Assembly: GCF_002432125.1 (NCBI RefSeq)
Contig: NZ_DJFS01000099.1
Coordinates: 1,451-61,863 of the forward strand
Reading direction: 5' to 3'
DNA: 60,413 bases
From: Brevundimonas sp. UBA5866
GTDB taxonomy: Bacteria; Pseudomonadota; Alphaproteobacteria; Caulobacterales; Caulobacteraceae
Part shown: piece after piece, positions 17,335 through 25,120 of the stretch
Numbering within the stretch: the first letter of the stretch is position 1
Layout: each line of letters starts with the position of its first letter
Notes under the pieces: model-generated
What the model saw: the letters and a program-made list of their open reading frames with translations, nothing else
What the model was told of the DNA's origin: nothing
Database searches by the model: none
Made by a program: the position numbers and the translations under genes

Positions 17335-18333
17335 TCAGTAAAAGAGGGACTCGGCGTCTTTCTCGGCCTTGGGCGGGGCTGTGTTCAGCTCGCGGGGCGC
17401 AGGTCGCGGACGGCTCGGTGCCGTCTGCGGCTGCGCCGGTACCGGACGGGCTGTCGAACGCGCAGGTGCCGGCGGACGCACCACCTCTTCGTGGGTATCA
17501 CCCGGTAGAGCCGGTGACGGGGTGCGATAGTTGTATCGATCCTCGTCGTCATATTCCTCGCGCCCGTCTTCATAGGCGGGGCGATCACCGTAGTTCAGAC
17601 GCGGATAGGAATCCTCATACGGTTCTTCATAGGGCGCTTGATCGTAGGGCGGCTCCAGCGGCTCCGATAGAGCGGGCTCGGCAACGGGCGGGCCATAATC
17701 GCCGGACAGTCGCAGCGCATAGCGGGCCTCGTTCACCGCCGAAGGCGTCTGGCACAGACACGCCGCAAGCTGGTTCGCTCCATCACGCCAGACGATGACC
17801 GGCCAGCGATTGTCATCCCTGCCCCGCCCCACGGCCTGCATCACGCCCTGCGCAAAGGCCCTGGCCTCGGCCAGCACGGCCAGACGTTCGGGCGTCGCAT
17901 TGGAAGGCGCTATACCGATGGCGGTCCAGTGCTCGGCACGCATCGACATCCATTCTTCCAGAAGGTCGATATCCCGGTTCAGCCACAACTCTGCAACCGT
18001 GGCCTCTTCCGAACCGCCGCCATGACCGGACGGTACCATGATGACCCGCACCTGGCGTCCCTGCGCGGCCAGTTCGGCGGCATCGGTTGAAAGCCATGTC
18101 TCCAGCCCCGGTGAAGCGCGTGGGGCGATCACATAGACCGGACGGTCGCCTTCGTTGAGCGCGATATAGGGTGCCCCTTCAAGCAGGGTTTCCAACGAGG
18201 CGGCCTTTGCCACCACCTGTACCGGCTGCTGACGGGCAGAGACATTCCACCAGACGATGATGACGATGCCCGCCATGAGCAGGCCCAGCCCCAGGCCCGC
18301 CGCCAGCGCAAGCGCGATACGGTTAGTCCACAC
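17335..18333 (-). CDS. membrane-anchored protein of unknown function with disordered acidic/proline tail
   Basis: 332 residues, not recognised. One N-terminal membrane helix (about residues 7-29) precedes a globular part up to about residue 215 (RPVYVIAPRASPGLETWL, VIVWRDGANQLAACLC), which faintly recalls thioredoxin-like DsbG/DsbC domains but has only a CLC pair. The rest is low-complexity: Pro/Glu/Tyr/Asp-rich, then Pro/Ala/Arg-rich, ending in ESLFY. The last residues match those of the class A PBP in this window (EALFY). It overlaps the 3' end of the upstream hydrolase gene by 11 bases, so it is probably the last gene of a zur-hydrolase-this unit. Confidence 0.75.
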   Translation of the reverse strand: MWTNRIALALAAGLGLGLLMAGIVIIVWWNVSARQQPVQVVAKAASLETLLEGAPYIALNEGDRPVYVIAPRASPGLETWLSTDAAELAAQGRQVRVIMVPSGHGGGSEEATVAELWLNRDIDLLEEWMSMRAEHWTAIGIAPSNATPERLAVLAEARAFAQGVMQAVGRGRDDNRWPVIVWRDGANQLAACLCQTPSAVNEARYALRLSGDYGPPVAEPALSEPLEPPYDQAPYEEPYEDSYPRLNYGDRPAYEDGREEYDDEDRYNYRTPSPALPGDTHEEVVRPPAPARSTARPVPAQPQTAPSRPRPAPRELNTAPPKAEKDAESLFY

Positions 18334-19210
18334 GGCAGAACACCATATCGGTCAGGGCTTTGCGCACGACCTGCGGGTGGGTCATGGGGAACAGGTGACC
18401 GCCCCCCTTGACCGTTTCGACACGGACATTGCCGCGCCCACGCATCACCGCACACAGGCTGCCGTACTCGGCGCGCAGGATGCGTACGGGGCCTTCGAAA
18501 CGACGCAGTGCCTGCCACGGATTATGCGATTGCGCCGAATAGTTTGAAGCCTCCCATTCGGGGGAACAGGCCAGACGCAGACCCTCCGGTGTCTCCACCA
18601 GACCATCCACCAGATAGTCGTGCAAAACTTCGTCGGGCCAGCCTTTGAAGGCTCCCCGTCCCTTCCACGATTCAAACGCCTGATCGCGGCTGTCGAAAAC
18701 GCTGCGACGTCGCAGGGTCGATCGGACAATCGGGCTGTGCGACGGCAGTTTGTCGAAAACCGGCATCTGGAAAGCCGCGACAGTCGTCTTTGGCCAGATC
18801 ACCGGATCGAGCAACAGAAGGCTCGACACCCGCTCGGGCACGCGCGATGCCGCCAGCAAGCTGGAAACCCCGCCGATCGAATGTCCGGCAAGCAACAGCC
18901 CGGGGCGGTCTATCGCCTCGATCAGGGCGATCAGGTCCTCGCGGTGGTCATGCCAGTTGCGGCGGTTCTGAATGTCTGTAGGCAGGGTTGTGCGGCCATG
19001 CCCCCGCAGGTCCGGAGCCCAGATTCTAAGGTGTTTCGCCAATGGTGCCAGAAGCGACCGATAGGTGTAGGCGTTAAAGCCATTGGCATGGGCAAATACG
19101 AGATCGATGGGGCGATCCGGTGGGCCGAAGTCCAGAACCGCCATATCCCCCTCACCATAGCGGTTGCTTATGGGAACGGTCAGACGGCGCGGTGCCGCGT
19201 ATTCGGCCAT
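18323..19210 (-). CDS. alpha/beta hydrolase
   Basis: 295 residues from the ATG at 19210. Nucleophile Ser111 is in LLLAGHSIGGVSS, the oxyanion region is FAHANGFNAYTY, DLRGHGRTTLP is typical of the fold, and the catalytic His is in VKGGGHLFPMTHP. The substrate is unknown. The start codon overlaps the stop of the Zur-like gene (TGATG), implying coupled translation. An upstream in-frame extension exists but lies inside the regulator gene. Confidence 0.88.
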   Translation of the reverse strand: MAEYAAPRRLTVPISNRYGEGDMAVLDFGPPDRPIDLVFAHANGFNAYTYRSLLAPLAKHLRIWAPDLRGHGRTTLPTDIQNRRNWHDHREDLIALIEAIDRPGLLLAGHSIGGVSSLLAASRVPERVSSLLLLDPVIWPKTTVAAFQMPVFDKLPSHSPIVRSTLRRRSVFDSRDQAFESWKGRGAFKGWPDEVLHDYLVDGLVETPEGLRLACSPEWEASNYSAQSHNPWQALRRFEGPVRILRAEYGSLCAVMRGRGNVRVETVKGGGHLFPMTHPQVVRKALTDMVFCRVD

Positions 19211-19707
19211 CAGCCGGTGGTCCGGCATTGGGCGCACCGGCCGTGGCCCTCGATCGTGGTGTGCTGGATGTCGTAACCCGCAGCCTTGGCCGCAGCCCCC
19301 AGACCCAGCTCGCTGAGCGGAACAGCCACCTCTGCCGTCGAACCGCAGCAGTCGCAGATCAAAAACGCCGCGGCATGGGCGCGCAGATCGTCATCGTGCG
19401 CCGAGCAGGCGACATAGGCACTGATGGAGGCAATGCGGTGAACCACACCACGCCGTTCCAGAAACTCGAGCGCGCGATAGACGGTCGGGGGTTTGGCCGC
19501 CTCGCCGTTCAGGCCATAGCGGGCGATCAGATCATAGGCCTTTACCGGCTCTCCGGCGGTCAGCAGCAGTTCCAGCACCCGGCGGCGCGGGGCCGTCATA
19601 CGCTCGCCCTCGGCGATGCAGGACGCCTCCACGCCATCAAGGATGCGCGCGACTTCACCCGGCCTCCGGGCGTTATCGAGATGGTCGTGTTGGCAGGGCA
19701 GGTTCAT
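19210..19707 (-). CDS. zur: Fur family regulator, Zur-like
   Basis: 165 residues from the ATG at 19707. The winged-helix region contains VKAYDLIARYG and PPTVYRALEFLERRGVVHRI, standard for Fur/Zur. Two CxxC structural zinc motifs are present (Cys118/Cys121 in CDCC and Cys158/Cys161 in CAQC), plus the sensor-like AYVACSAHDDD. The N-terminal HDH and the motif order favour Zur (zinc uptake control) over Fur. No zinc transporter gene adjoins it; the downstream hydrolase is translationally coupled to it. Confidence 0.85.
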   Translation of the reverse strand: MNLPCQHDHLDNARRPGEVARILDGVEASCIAEGERMTAPRRRVLELLLTAGEPVKAYDLIARYGLNGEAAKPPTVYRALEFLERRGVVHRIASISAYVACSAHDDDLRAHAAAFLICDCCGSTAEVAVPLSELGLGAAAKAAGYDIQHTTIEGHGRCAQCRTTG

Positions 19708-19805
19708 GACACAAGAGCTAGGGTTTCGGAGAGCTTGTCGCAACCGTAATGAAGGCGGGGCTAGTCGAAGCACATAAAACGTGGTTCACAAATACCCCTG
19801 CTCGT

Positions 19806-19834
19806 TTGCCGATCGCCCTGCATTGGGCTAGAAC
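19806..19834 (+). promoter_or_regulatory. housekeeping sigma promoter for sapC
   Basis: TTGCCG (19806-19811) is followed after 15 bases by GCTAGAAC (19827-19834), a perfect match to the Caulobacter -10 form GCTANAWC. The start site would lie about 30 bases before the ATG. Confidence 0.6.
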
Positions 19835-19870
19835 GCGCCTCCTTTCAGTCCAGAACATCAAAAAGTTTCT

Positions 19871-20650
19871 ATGACCGACACCACTGCTCAAAACGCCGGC
19901 AACCTGACCGGCAACGTCCTTTTCTACTCGCAACCGGAGCCGCTGTCGGTCGAAGCCCACGGCAAGCTGGGCGTCCAGCCGGTTGAAAAGCCGTATGCCT
20001 TCATCGGCCAGACCAACATCGTTCCGCTGACCGTGACCGAGTTCGCACCGGCCGCCCTGTCGTATCCGGTGATCTTCGTCGGCGAGAACAAGCAGCCGGT
20101 CGTGGCTATGGGCCTGAACGTCAATGACAACCTGTTTGTCACCGACGGCGAGTTCCGCGCAGACGCCTATATTCCGGCCTATGCCCGTCGCTATCCGTTC
20201 GTCTTCGCCAACGACGATTCGCAACAGCGCATGATCCTGTGCATCGACCGCGCTGCACCGTACTTCGTCGAAGGCGGCGAAACCCCGCTGTTCGAAGGCA
20301 ACGAGCCGAGCGCCTACGTCAAGAACGCGATGGAGTTCTGCAACAATTTCGAACAGGAGCGCGTGCGCACCGAGTCGTTCGTGCAACTGCTGAACGAACT
20401 GGACCTGTTCGAAGTGAAGGAAGCGACCTTCACCCCGCGCAATCCGGACGGCACGCCTGCCGCTCCGCAGAAGCTGGCCGAATATTTCGCCGTTTCGGAA
20501 GACAAGCTGAAGGCCCTGCCGGCCGAGAAGCTGGCCGAGCTGCGCGACAACGGTGCCCTGGGCCAGATCTATGCCCATCTGGTGTCGCTGGCTGGTTGGG
20601 ACCGTCTTATCGCCCTGGCCCTGACCCGTCAGGCCGCTGCCAACGCCTGA
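19871..20650 (+). CDS. SapC family protein
   Basis: 259-residue cytoplasmic-type protein without signal peptide or membrane helix. The first part (YAFIGQTNIVPLTVTEF, ALSYPVIFVGENKQPVVAMG) and YARRYPFVFANDDSQQRM are typical of the SapC family, named after an S-layer-linked protein of Campylobacter. Its biochemical role is unknown. It has a strong housekeeping promoter and its own terminator, so it is a single-gene unit, and its codon use (many CTG, GGC, CCG) suggests good expression. Confidence 0.85.
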   Translation: MTDTTAQNAGNLTGNVLFYSQPEPLSVEAHGKLGVQPVEKPYAFIGQTNIVPLTVTEFAPAALSYPVIFVGENKQPVVAMGLNVNDNLFVTDGEFRADAYIPAYARRYPFVFANDDSQQRMILCIDRAAPYFVEGGETPLFEGNEPSAYVKNAMEFCNNFEQERVRTESFVQLLNELDLFEVKEATFTPRNPDGTPAAPQKLAEYFAVSEDKLKALPAEKLAELRDNGALGQIYAHLVSLAGWDRLIALALTRQAAANA

Positions 20651-20672
20651 TCCGCAAAAGCCGGATAGGAAG

Positions 20673-20702
20673 ACGCCCCGCAGGACACTGCGGGGCGTTT
20701 TT
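20673..20702 (+). terminator. intrinsic terminator of sapC
   Basis: ACGCCCCGCAG and CTGCGGGGCGT form an 11-bp stem with a GACA loop, followed by a T-run. It touches the end of the convergent hotdog gene. Confidence 0.9.
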
Positions 20703-21109
20703 CATTGGCGCGTTACCAGAGCGCGGGTCAGGCAGGAAAAGACCAGTCTGCCCGCTTCATCGAGCAGATCCTGCTGGGCAATGACGACACCCTTGGCATC
20801 GCCCACCGGATCCTTGCCCATAATGGTGATACGCCCCCTCAGCAGTTCGCCTGCGGGGGGATTGCGCAGATAGCGGATACCATCCACCGCCAGCAGTTTG
20901 AAACCCGCCCAGCGGTTGCAGACGTCATGGCTGAGCCGGCTCCATATGGCGTAGACCATTGCATCGGGGGCACCATAGCCTTCGTCCCAACCGGGCAGGA
21001 AGCGTTCGACAAATACCTCCAGCGACGCCTGATCGACGGCGATGACGCCGGTCGACATCACTTGGCCGATCTCGATCTGCTCGAAGGTAATGCTCAGAAT
21101 TTCGTCCAT
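20702..21109 (-). CDS. MaoC-like hotdog domain protein, catalytic residues not evident
   Basis: 135 residues from the ATG at 21109, preceded by GAGGGGCGG. ITFEQIEIGQVMSTGVIAVDQASLEVFVERF is split across the typical N-terminal strand and helix of MaoC dehydratases, and APDAMVYAIWSRL resembles the central helix. The usual Asp-x4-His hydratase signature is missing, so it may bind acyl chains without hydrating them or do something else. The frame is open upstream to 21265 through the predicted small RNA, but the ribosome-binding site supports 21109. Confidence 0.65.
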   Translation of the reverse strand: MDEILSITFEQIEIGQVMSTGVIAVDQASLEVFVERFLPGWDEGYGAPDAMVYAIWSRLSHDVCNRWAGFKLLAVDGIRYLRNPPAGELLRGRITIMGKDPVGDAKGVVIAQQDLLDEAGRLVFSCLTRALVTRQ

Positions 21110-21165
21110 GATCCGCCCCTCAGGCCCGCGCCTGCAAAGTCCTGACATGTTCTGGTGGAGAGCGC

Positions 21166-21193
21166 AAAAAGAAGGGCGACCTCGCGGCCGCCC
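21166..21193 (-). terminator. intrinsic terminator inside the phyR-hotdog gap
   Basis: Read on the minus strand, GGGCGGCC and GGTCGCCC (8 bp, one G-T pair, loop GCGA) are followed by TTCTTTTTG. It could end both the phyR mRNA and the predicted small RNA, and it lies 56 bases before the hotdog start codon. Confidence 0.8.
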
Positions 21194-21257
21194 GATAAGT
21201 CGCATCATCGAGAAATGAGGTGCATTGCCGGACGGTTTGCACAGCCCGGCAACACAA
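21166..21257 (-). ncRNA. predicted EcfG-controlled small RNA
   Basis: A transcript from the EcfG-type promoter at 21264-21289 would start near 21257 and end at a strong intrinsic terminator about 90 bases later. The predicted RNA has a 5' hairpin (TTGCCGG with CCGGCAA, 14-base loop, 21225-21252), an unpaired middle with CACCTCATTTCTC, and a terminator hairpin GGGCGGCC-gcga-GGTCGCCC (21174-21193) followed by TTCTTTTT. A 46-codon frame through it has no recognisable features. It could be the local relative of the GSR RNA GsrN or a new one; I cannot align it from memory. Confidence 0.5.
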
Positions 21258-21263
21258 CATCCC

Positions 21264-21289
21264 AACGTTAGCCGAACAGGTCCGGTTCC
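21264..21289 (-). promoter_or_regulatory. EcfG-type stress promoter downstream of phyR
   Basis: Minus strand: GGAAC (21289-21285), 17 bases, CGTT (21267-21264), the same spacing as the nepR promoter. The stop codon of phyR lies just upstream (21311), so this is a separate promoter for the gene-free stretch that follows. Confidence 0.7.
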
Positions 21290-21310
21290 GTCGATGGAAA
21301 ACGCTTACAA

Positions 21311-22105
21311 CTAGCTGCGCTGGGCCGGGTGGAAGAACAGGGCCTGGCTGATGGCGGCCTTGACCGTTTCCGGCTGGAACGGCTTGGTGATCAGGAATGT
21401 GGGCTCGGGACGCTCGCCCGTAAGCAGGCGTTCCGGGAAGGCCGTGATGAAGATCACCGGCACATCGATGTTCTGGAGGATTTCCTTCACCGCATCGATA
21501 CCCGAAGAACCATCGGCCAGTTGGATATCGGCCAGTACCAGACCCGGGCGGCGCTGGCGCACAGCCTCGACGGCCTCGGTGTGGGTGGCGGCCGTACCCG
21601 AGACATTGTGGCCCAGTTCGCGAACCAGGCTTTCGATGTCGGCGGCGATGATCGCTTCGTCCTCGATGATCAGAACATCGGTGGCCAGTTCGGCGTCGAT
21701 GTCGGACTGTGCCTTGGCGATCAGGCGCTCGACTGCCGATACATCGACGTCAAGGATCTGCGCCGCTTCGGAAGGGGTGAACCCTTCCAGAGAGGTCAGC
21801 AGGAAGGCCTGACGCGAGGCCGGCGAGATCTTCATCAGACGGCGCGAGGCATTGTCCTCGGCAGAGTTGCCGTCTGCACCCGACTGATCTTCCAACTGGG
21901 CACCCGAGGACGACCAGATGGCATGGAAAATATGATAAAGCGCCACGCGCGGCGTCATGTCGGCCGGCAACTGGCGCTCGCCAGCGGCCAAAGCCTCAAG
22001 AGCAACGCGAACATAATGGTCTCCGGTGGACTGATCACCGGTCAAAGCACGTGCGAAACGCCGAACATAAGGAAGGTGCGGCGCAAGTCTTGCCAGAAGG
22101 CTCAT
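21311..22105 (-). CDS. phyR: general stress response anti-anti-sigma factor PhyR
   Basis: 264 residues. Residues 1-135 form a sigma-like domain (LPYVRRFARALTGD, SRQAFLLTSLEGFTPSEAA) that mimics EcfG. Residues 142-258 form a receiver domain with acidic pocket Glu148/Asp149, phospho-acceptor Asp193 in VLADIQLADGSSG, Thr221, and Lys241 in FLITKPFQP. Once phosphorylated, PhyR binds NepR and frees EcfG. Divergent from nepR-ecfG, with its own EcfG-type promoter giving positive feedback. The sensor-kinase gene phyK lies after ecfG. Confidence 0.97.
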   Translation of the reverse strand: MSLLARLAPHLPYVRRFARALTGDQSTGDHYVRVALEALAAGERQLPADMTPRVALYHIFHAIWSSSGAQLEDQSGADGNSAEDNASRRLMKISPASRQAFLLTSLEGFTPSEAAQILDVDVSAVERLIAKAQSDIDAELATDVLIIEDEAIIAADIESLVRELGHNVSGTAATHTEAVEAVRQRRPGLVLADIQLADGSSGIDAVKEILQNIDVPVIFITAFPERLLTGERPEPTFLITKPFQPETVKAAISQALFFHPAQRS

Positions 22106-22159
22106 TCTGGATTCCCCGATGTCGTGGAGTGACTATTCACCCATACGACGGAAAGGTTT

Positions 22160-22184
22160 AACGAAGAACCTTGGCCGCAGTTCC
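22160..22184 (-). promoter_or_regulatory. EcfG-type promoter of phyR
   Basis: Minus strand: GGAAC (22184-22180), 16 bases, CGTT (22163-22160). The start site would lie about 48 bases upstream of the phyR ATG. Confidence 0.75.
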
Positions 22185-22224
22185 AACCTTTACCGACCGT
22201 TTTACATATTTCCGCTAACCTGCC

Positions 22225-22250
22225 GGAACAGTAGAGCCTGTTACGGCGTT
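22225..22250 (+). promoter_or_regulatory. EcfG-type promoter of nepR-ecfG
   Basis: GGAAC (22225-22229), 17 bases, CGTT (22247-22250). The start site would be about 52 bases before the nepR ATG. The -35 boxes of the two divergent promoters are about 40 bases apart. Confidence 0.8.
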
Positions 22251-22308
22251 AAGCACACATACGTGTCCGGTCACAATGGTACCGGAGCGGGGGACGGTCC
22301 GAGAGTTA

Positions 22309-22506
22309 ATGACTGAAAAATCTCAACTTCTGAGCCAAGCCGACGAAGCTGATGACCTTGATCTCGATGAAGCGAGACTGAGGCAGCAGGCCATTGGCGT
22401 AAAACTTCGTCACCTCTTCGACGAAGTCGTCAACGAACCCGTACCGGATGAGTTTCTAGCCATCCTCAAGCGGGCGGACCAACGCGACAACACAGGTGGG
22501 GCATGA
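22309..22506 (+). CDS. nepR: anti-sigma factor NepR
   Basis: 65 residues from the ATG at 22309 (GAGAG upstream; a further in-frame ATG at 22276 is less likely). The conserved NepR core KLRHLFDEVVNEPVPDEF is clear; its two helices clamp EcfG and, after stress, PhyR. The stop codon overlaps the ecfG start (ATGA), so anti-sigma and sigma factor are made together. Confidence 0.95.
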   Translation: MTEKSQLLSQADEADDLDLDEARLRQQAIGVKLRHLFDEVVNEPVPDEFLAILKRADQRDNTGGA

Positions 22507-23111
22507 CATCAACCGGCGCGGCTCCCAAGCCGCCCTCATCGGATGACGAAGGCTTCAAGAAAGAACTTGTCGGCCTCATCCCGCATATCCGCGCCTTTGC
22601 GCGTACCCTGACCGGCGACCCGACTGCGGCCGACGATCTCGCCCAGGAAGCCATGATGAAGGCATGGGACGCCCGCGCGTCCTATCAGATGGGCACCAAT
22701 ATGAAGGCCTGGACCTTCATGATCCTGCGCAACCAGTTCTATTCCGAAAAGCGCCGCTCGTGGCGCTCGACCCAGTTGGACCAGGAAGCCGCAGAGCGAA
22801 CCCTTATTGCTGTCGATGACCCGGAAGCTCCGGTCGCGCTGGACGAGCTGCGACAGGCTTTGCAAACCCTTCCGGAAGAACAGCGTGAAGCTCTTATTCT
22901 GGTCGGTGCCGGTGGCTTTGCCTACGAGGAAGCTGCCGAAATCTGCCAATGCGCGGTCGGAACAGTCAAAAGCCGCGTGTCGCGCGCACGCAAGGCCCTG
23001 CAAGCCGCGCTCGAGCGTGGTGGCTACGCGCGTGACGGAAAGGCGGCCGGTGACGCGATGAGGTCCATCCTCGCGGACGCCGACCGGCTAAGCGGCACCA
23101 CGAGAGACTAG
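22503..23111 (+). CDS. ecfG: general stress response ECF sigma factor EcfG (SigT type)
   Basis: 202 residues. Sigma region 2 is seen in FARTLTGDPTAADDLAQEA and KAWTFMILRNQFYSEKRR; region 4 is seen in LQTLPEEQREALILVG and GTVKSRVSRARKALQ. The group is EcfG, which drives the alphaproteobacterial general stress regulon from GGAAC/CGTT promoters, five of which are seen in this window. Coupled to nepR and followed after 3 bases by the PhyK-like kinase gene. Confidence 0.96.
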   Translation: MTSTGAAPKPPSSDDEGFKKELVGLIPHIRAFARTLTGDPTAADDLAQEAMMKAWDARASYQMGTNMKAWTFMILRNQFYSEKRRSWRSTQLDQEAAERTLIAVDDPEAPVALDELRQALQTLPEEQREALILVGAGGFAYEEAAEICQCAVGTVKSRVSRARKALQAALERGGYARDGKAAGDAMRSILADADRLSGTTRD

Positions 23112-23114
23112 CGA

Positions 23115-24857
23115 GTGCCGCAGCTCCTGCGGAAATTGTTCGGCAAACCTTCTGACCGGAGACGGCGCAGGCGGATCGAAGGCATTCGCGCGCGCCTGGG
23201 TCTGGCGATGGCCGTGGCCCTGCTGCCGTTTATGGTGCTGGGCCTGTTTCAGGTACGCAGCGAATATCAGCAGCAGATCTCCAACCTGCAGGTGGACCTG
23301 CGTCTCGCAGCTGAAAACAGTGTACGTGATGCGGAATCGACCTTTGATCGTGTCAGCGTGCTGCTGGGTATTCTGGCCCCCGAAGGCAAGAGCTTTGACT
23401 GCAATGCAAGGCTGAACGGCATTGCGCGCGCCGTTGACGATGTCCAGGATCTCTACAGGTTCGGTGCCGACGGCTCCACCCTATGCTCCTCTGAAAGCGG
23501 GGGCGCGTGGGTCGTCGAAGACATCAAGGACAGCTGGTGGTTCAAATCCCTGGAAAAGGGCGAGACGAACCGGATCATCGCGCTGGACGGTGTCGGGCCG
23601 CAAAGCCGGCTGGTTCTGGCCCAGCGCGCCACACGTCCGCTGGGCGGATTCGACGGCGTGCTGATCGCGACCATTCCGACTTCCATCCTCACCAATCCGG
23701 AAGACGACCCCTATCTGCCGCCCAACAGCCTGATGGGACTATTCGATATCAACGGACGGGCTTTGACCCCGACGGCCAATCTGGGCTTTGGCGACGAGGC
23801 CGCGCACCTTCGTAAATGGCTGCCGACCCAGTCCGAAAATCAGGGCGAAATTCTAAAGGCCAGAGGCGCGGACGGCGTGAACCGCCTCTATGCGGCATCC
23901 AAACTCAAGGACCAGAACGTCTATGCGGTTATTGCGGCACCGTCCGCATCGCCGTGGTTCTGGGCGCGCAACAATCCCATACGTTTTCTGGCCCTGCCGC
24001 TGGCAGCGTGGCTGACGGCATTTGCCGCCGTGATGCTGGCATCGGAGCGGATCATCATCCGCTGGCTCGACTATCTGGACAGGATCGCCGCCATCTACGC
24101 GCGGGGGCGCTATTCGATCCGTCCGGTACAGGCCGAGAATTCTCCGCTGGAGATACGCCATCTGGCCGAGACTATGGATGAACTGGCCGACAATATCGCC
24201 AGACGGGATGCGGCCCTGACCGAGGCCCTGCACGAGAAAGATGCCCTGCTGCGCGAAATCCACCACCGCGTAAAAAATAATCTGCAGATCATCTCGTCTC
24301 TTCTGTCCATGCAGCAACGCGCCGTGGACGACCCTGCCGCCCGCGCCGCCCTGGGCGATACACGGCAACGGATTTCCGCCCTCGCCCTCATTTATCGTAC
24401 CCTGTATCAGGGCGAGGATGTACGCCACGCCGAAGCCGAGGTGTTCCTGAGCGAGCTGGTCGGGCATCTGGTGGCATCGGAATCCCTGCGCGGCCCTGTG
24501 GTGAAAAGCTCGATCCAGTCCGATCCGCTCAACATCGATCCGGAAAAACTGGCTCCGATGGCGCTCTGGCTGGTCGAGGCAATATCCAATGCGCAAAAAC
24601 ACGCCTTTGCCGGGCGTGGCGGCGAGTTGAAGGTGAGGTTCCGTGTCGATGGGGAAACCAGCACCCTGGAAGTCGAAGACGACGGGCCGGGCATGGGTGA
24701 AGCCAGCACCGGCGTGGGACTGACCCTGATGACCGCCTTTGCCAAACAGCTTCGCGGTACGGTCACAACGACACAGGCTCCCGCCGGCGGCACATTGGCA
24801 ACCCTGGTGTTCGAGACACCGCGCGCACCCGACCATCCTGTCGAGCAGATTCACTGA
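23115..24857 (+). CDS. phyK: PhyK-type sensor histidine kinase (HisKA_2/HWE class)
   Basis: 580 residues, GTG start at 23115. Membrane helices at about residues 27-47 and 290-310 flank a periplasmic sensor domain of about 240 residues. A HAMP-like linker is followed by the HisKA_2 box EIHHRVKNNLQIISSL (phospho-acceptor in the HHR pair, residues 383-384), and the ATPase domain has EDDGPGMG and GVGLTLMTAF. It is expected to phosphorylate PhyR. Four genes of one circuit sit together here. It is longer than a minimal PhyK because of the periplasmic domain, which contains three Cys (96, 124 and none adjacent beyond these can be paired by eye). Confidence 0.9.
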   Translation: MPQLLRKLFGKPSDRRRRRRIEGIRARLGLAMAVALLPFMVLGLFQVRSEYQQQISNLQVDLRLAAENSVRDAESTFDRVSVLLGILAPEGKSFDCNARLNGIARAVDDVQDLYRFGADGSTLCSSESGGAWVVEDIKDSWWFKSLEKGETNRIIALDGVGPQSRLVLAQRATRPLGGFDGVLIATIPTSILTNPEDDPYLPPNSLMGLFDINGRALTPTANLGFGDEAAHLRKWLPTQSENQGEILKARGADGVNRLYAASKLKDQNVYAVIAAPSASPWFWARNNPIRFLALPLAAWLTAFAAVMLASERIIIRWLDYLDRIAAIYARGRYSIRPVQAENSPLEIRHLAETMDELADNIARRDAALTEALHEKDALLREIHHRVKNNLQIISSLLSMQQRAVDDPAARAALGDTRQRISALALIYRTLYQGEDVRHAEAEVFLSELVGHLVASESLRGPVVKSSIQSDPLNIDPEKLAPMALWLVEAISNAQKHAFAGRGGELKVRFRVDGETSTLEVEDDGPGMGEASTGVGLTLMTAFAKQLRGTVTTTQAPAGGTLATLVFETPRAPDHPVEQIH

Positions 24858-24873
24858 CCGCAGCAAAGTATTC

Positions 24874-24898
24874 GGAACCAGTCACGTCCCGTCACGTT
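24874..24898 (+). promoter_or_regulatory. EcfG-type promoter of the entericidin-like gene
   Basis: GGAAC (24874-24878), 16 bases, CGTT (24895-24898). The start site would lie about 48 bases before the ATG at 24953. It begins 17 bases after the phyK stop. Confidence 0.8.
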
Positions 24899-24952
24899 CT
24901 GATCGCAAGGCTCATGCCGCCCTCTCTCTCGAACGGACTAAAGGATAACGCT

Positions 24953-25090
24953 ATGCGTAAACTGATCGTGCTGACCGTCGTCGCCGCCGCCCTGGCCACC
25001 TCGGCTTGCAACACCATCCAAGGCCTTGGTCGTGACACCCAAGCCGCTGGTTCGGCTGTTGAGGGCGCTGCTCGCGACGCCAAGAACTAA
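24953..25090 (+). CDS. entericidin A/B family small lipoprotein
   Basis: 45 residues: MRKLIVLTVVAAALATSAC is a signal peptide ending in a lipobox-like site (Cys19), followed by NTIQGLGRDTQAAGSAV and a short charged end. This fits the entericidin/EcnAB family of tiny envelope lipoproteins. AAAGGA stands 10 bases before the ATG. It has its own EcfG-type promoter and terminator, so it is a monocistronic GSR gene attached to the phyR locus. The lipidation site is slightly off the strict L-[AS]-[GA]-C form (TSAC). Confidence 0.88.
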   Translation: MRKLIVLTVVAAALATSACNTIQGLGRDTQAAGSAVEGAARDAKN

Positions 25091-25120
25091 GTACAGTAGC
25101 TTTCAGTAAGCTTTGTTCGA

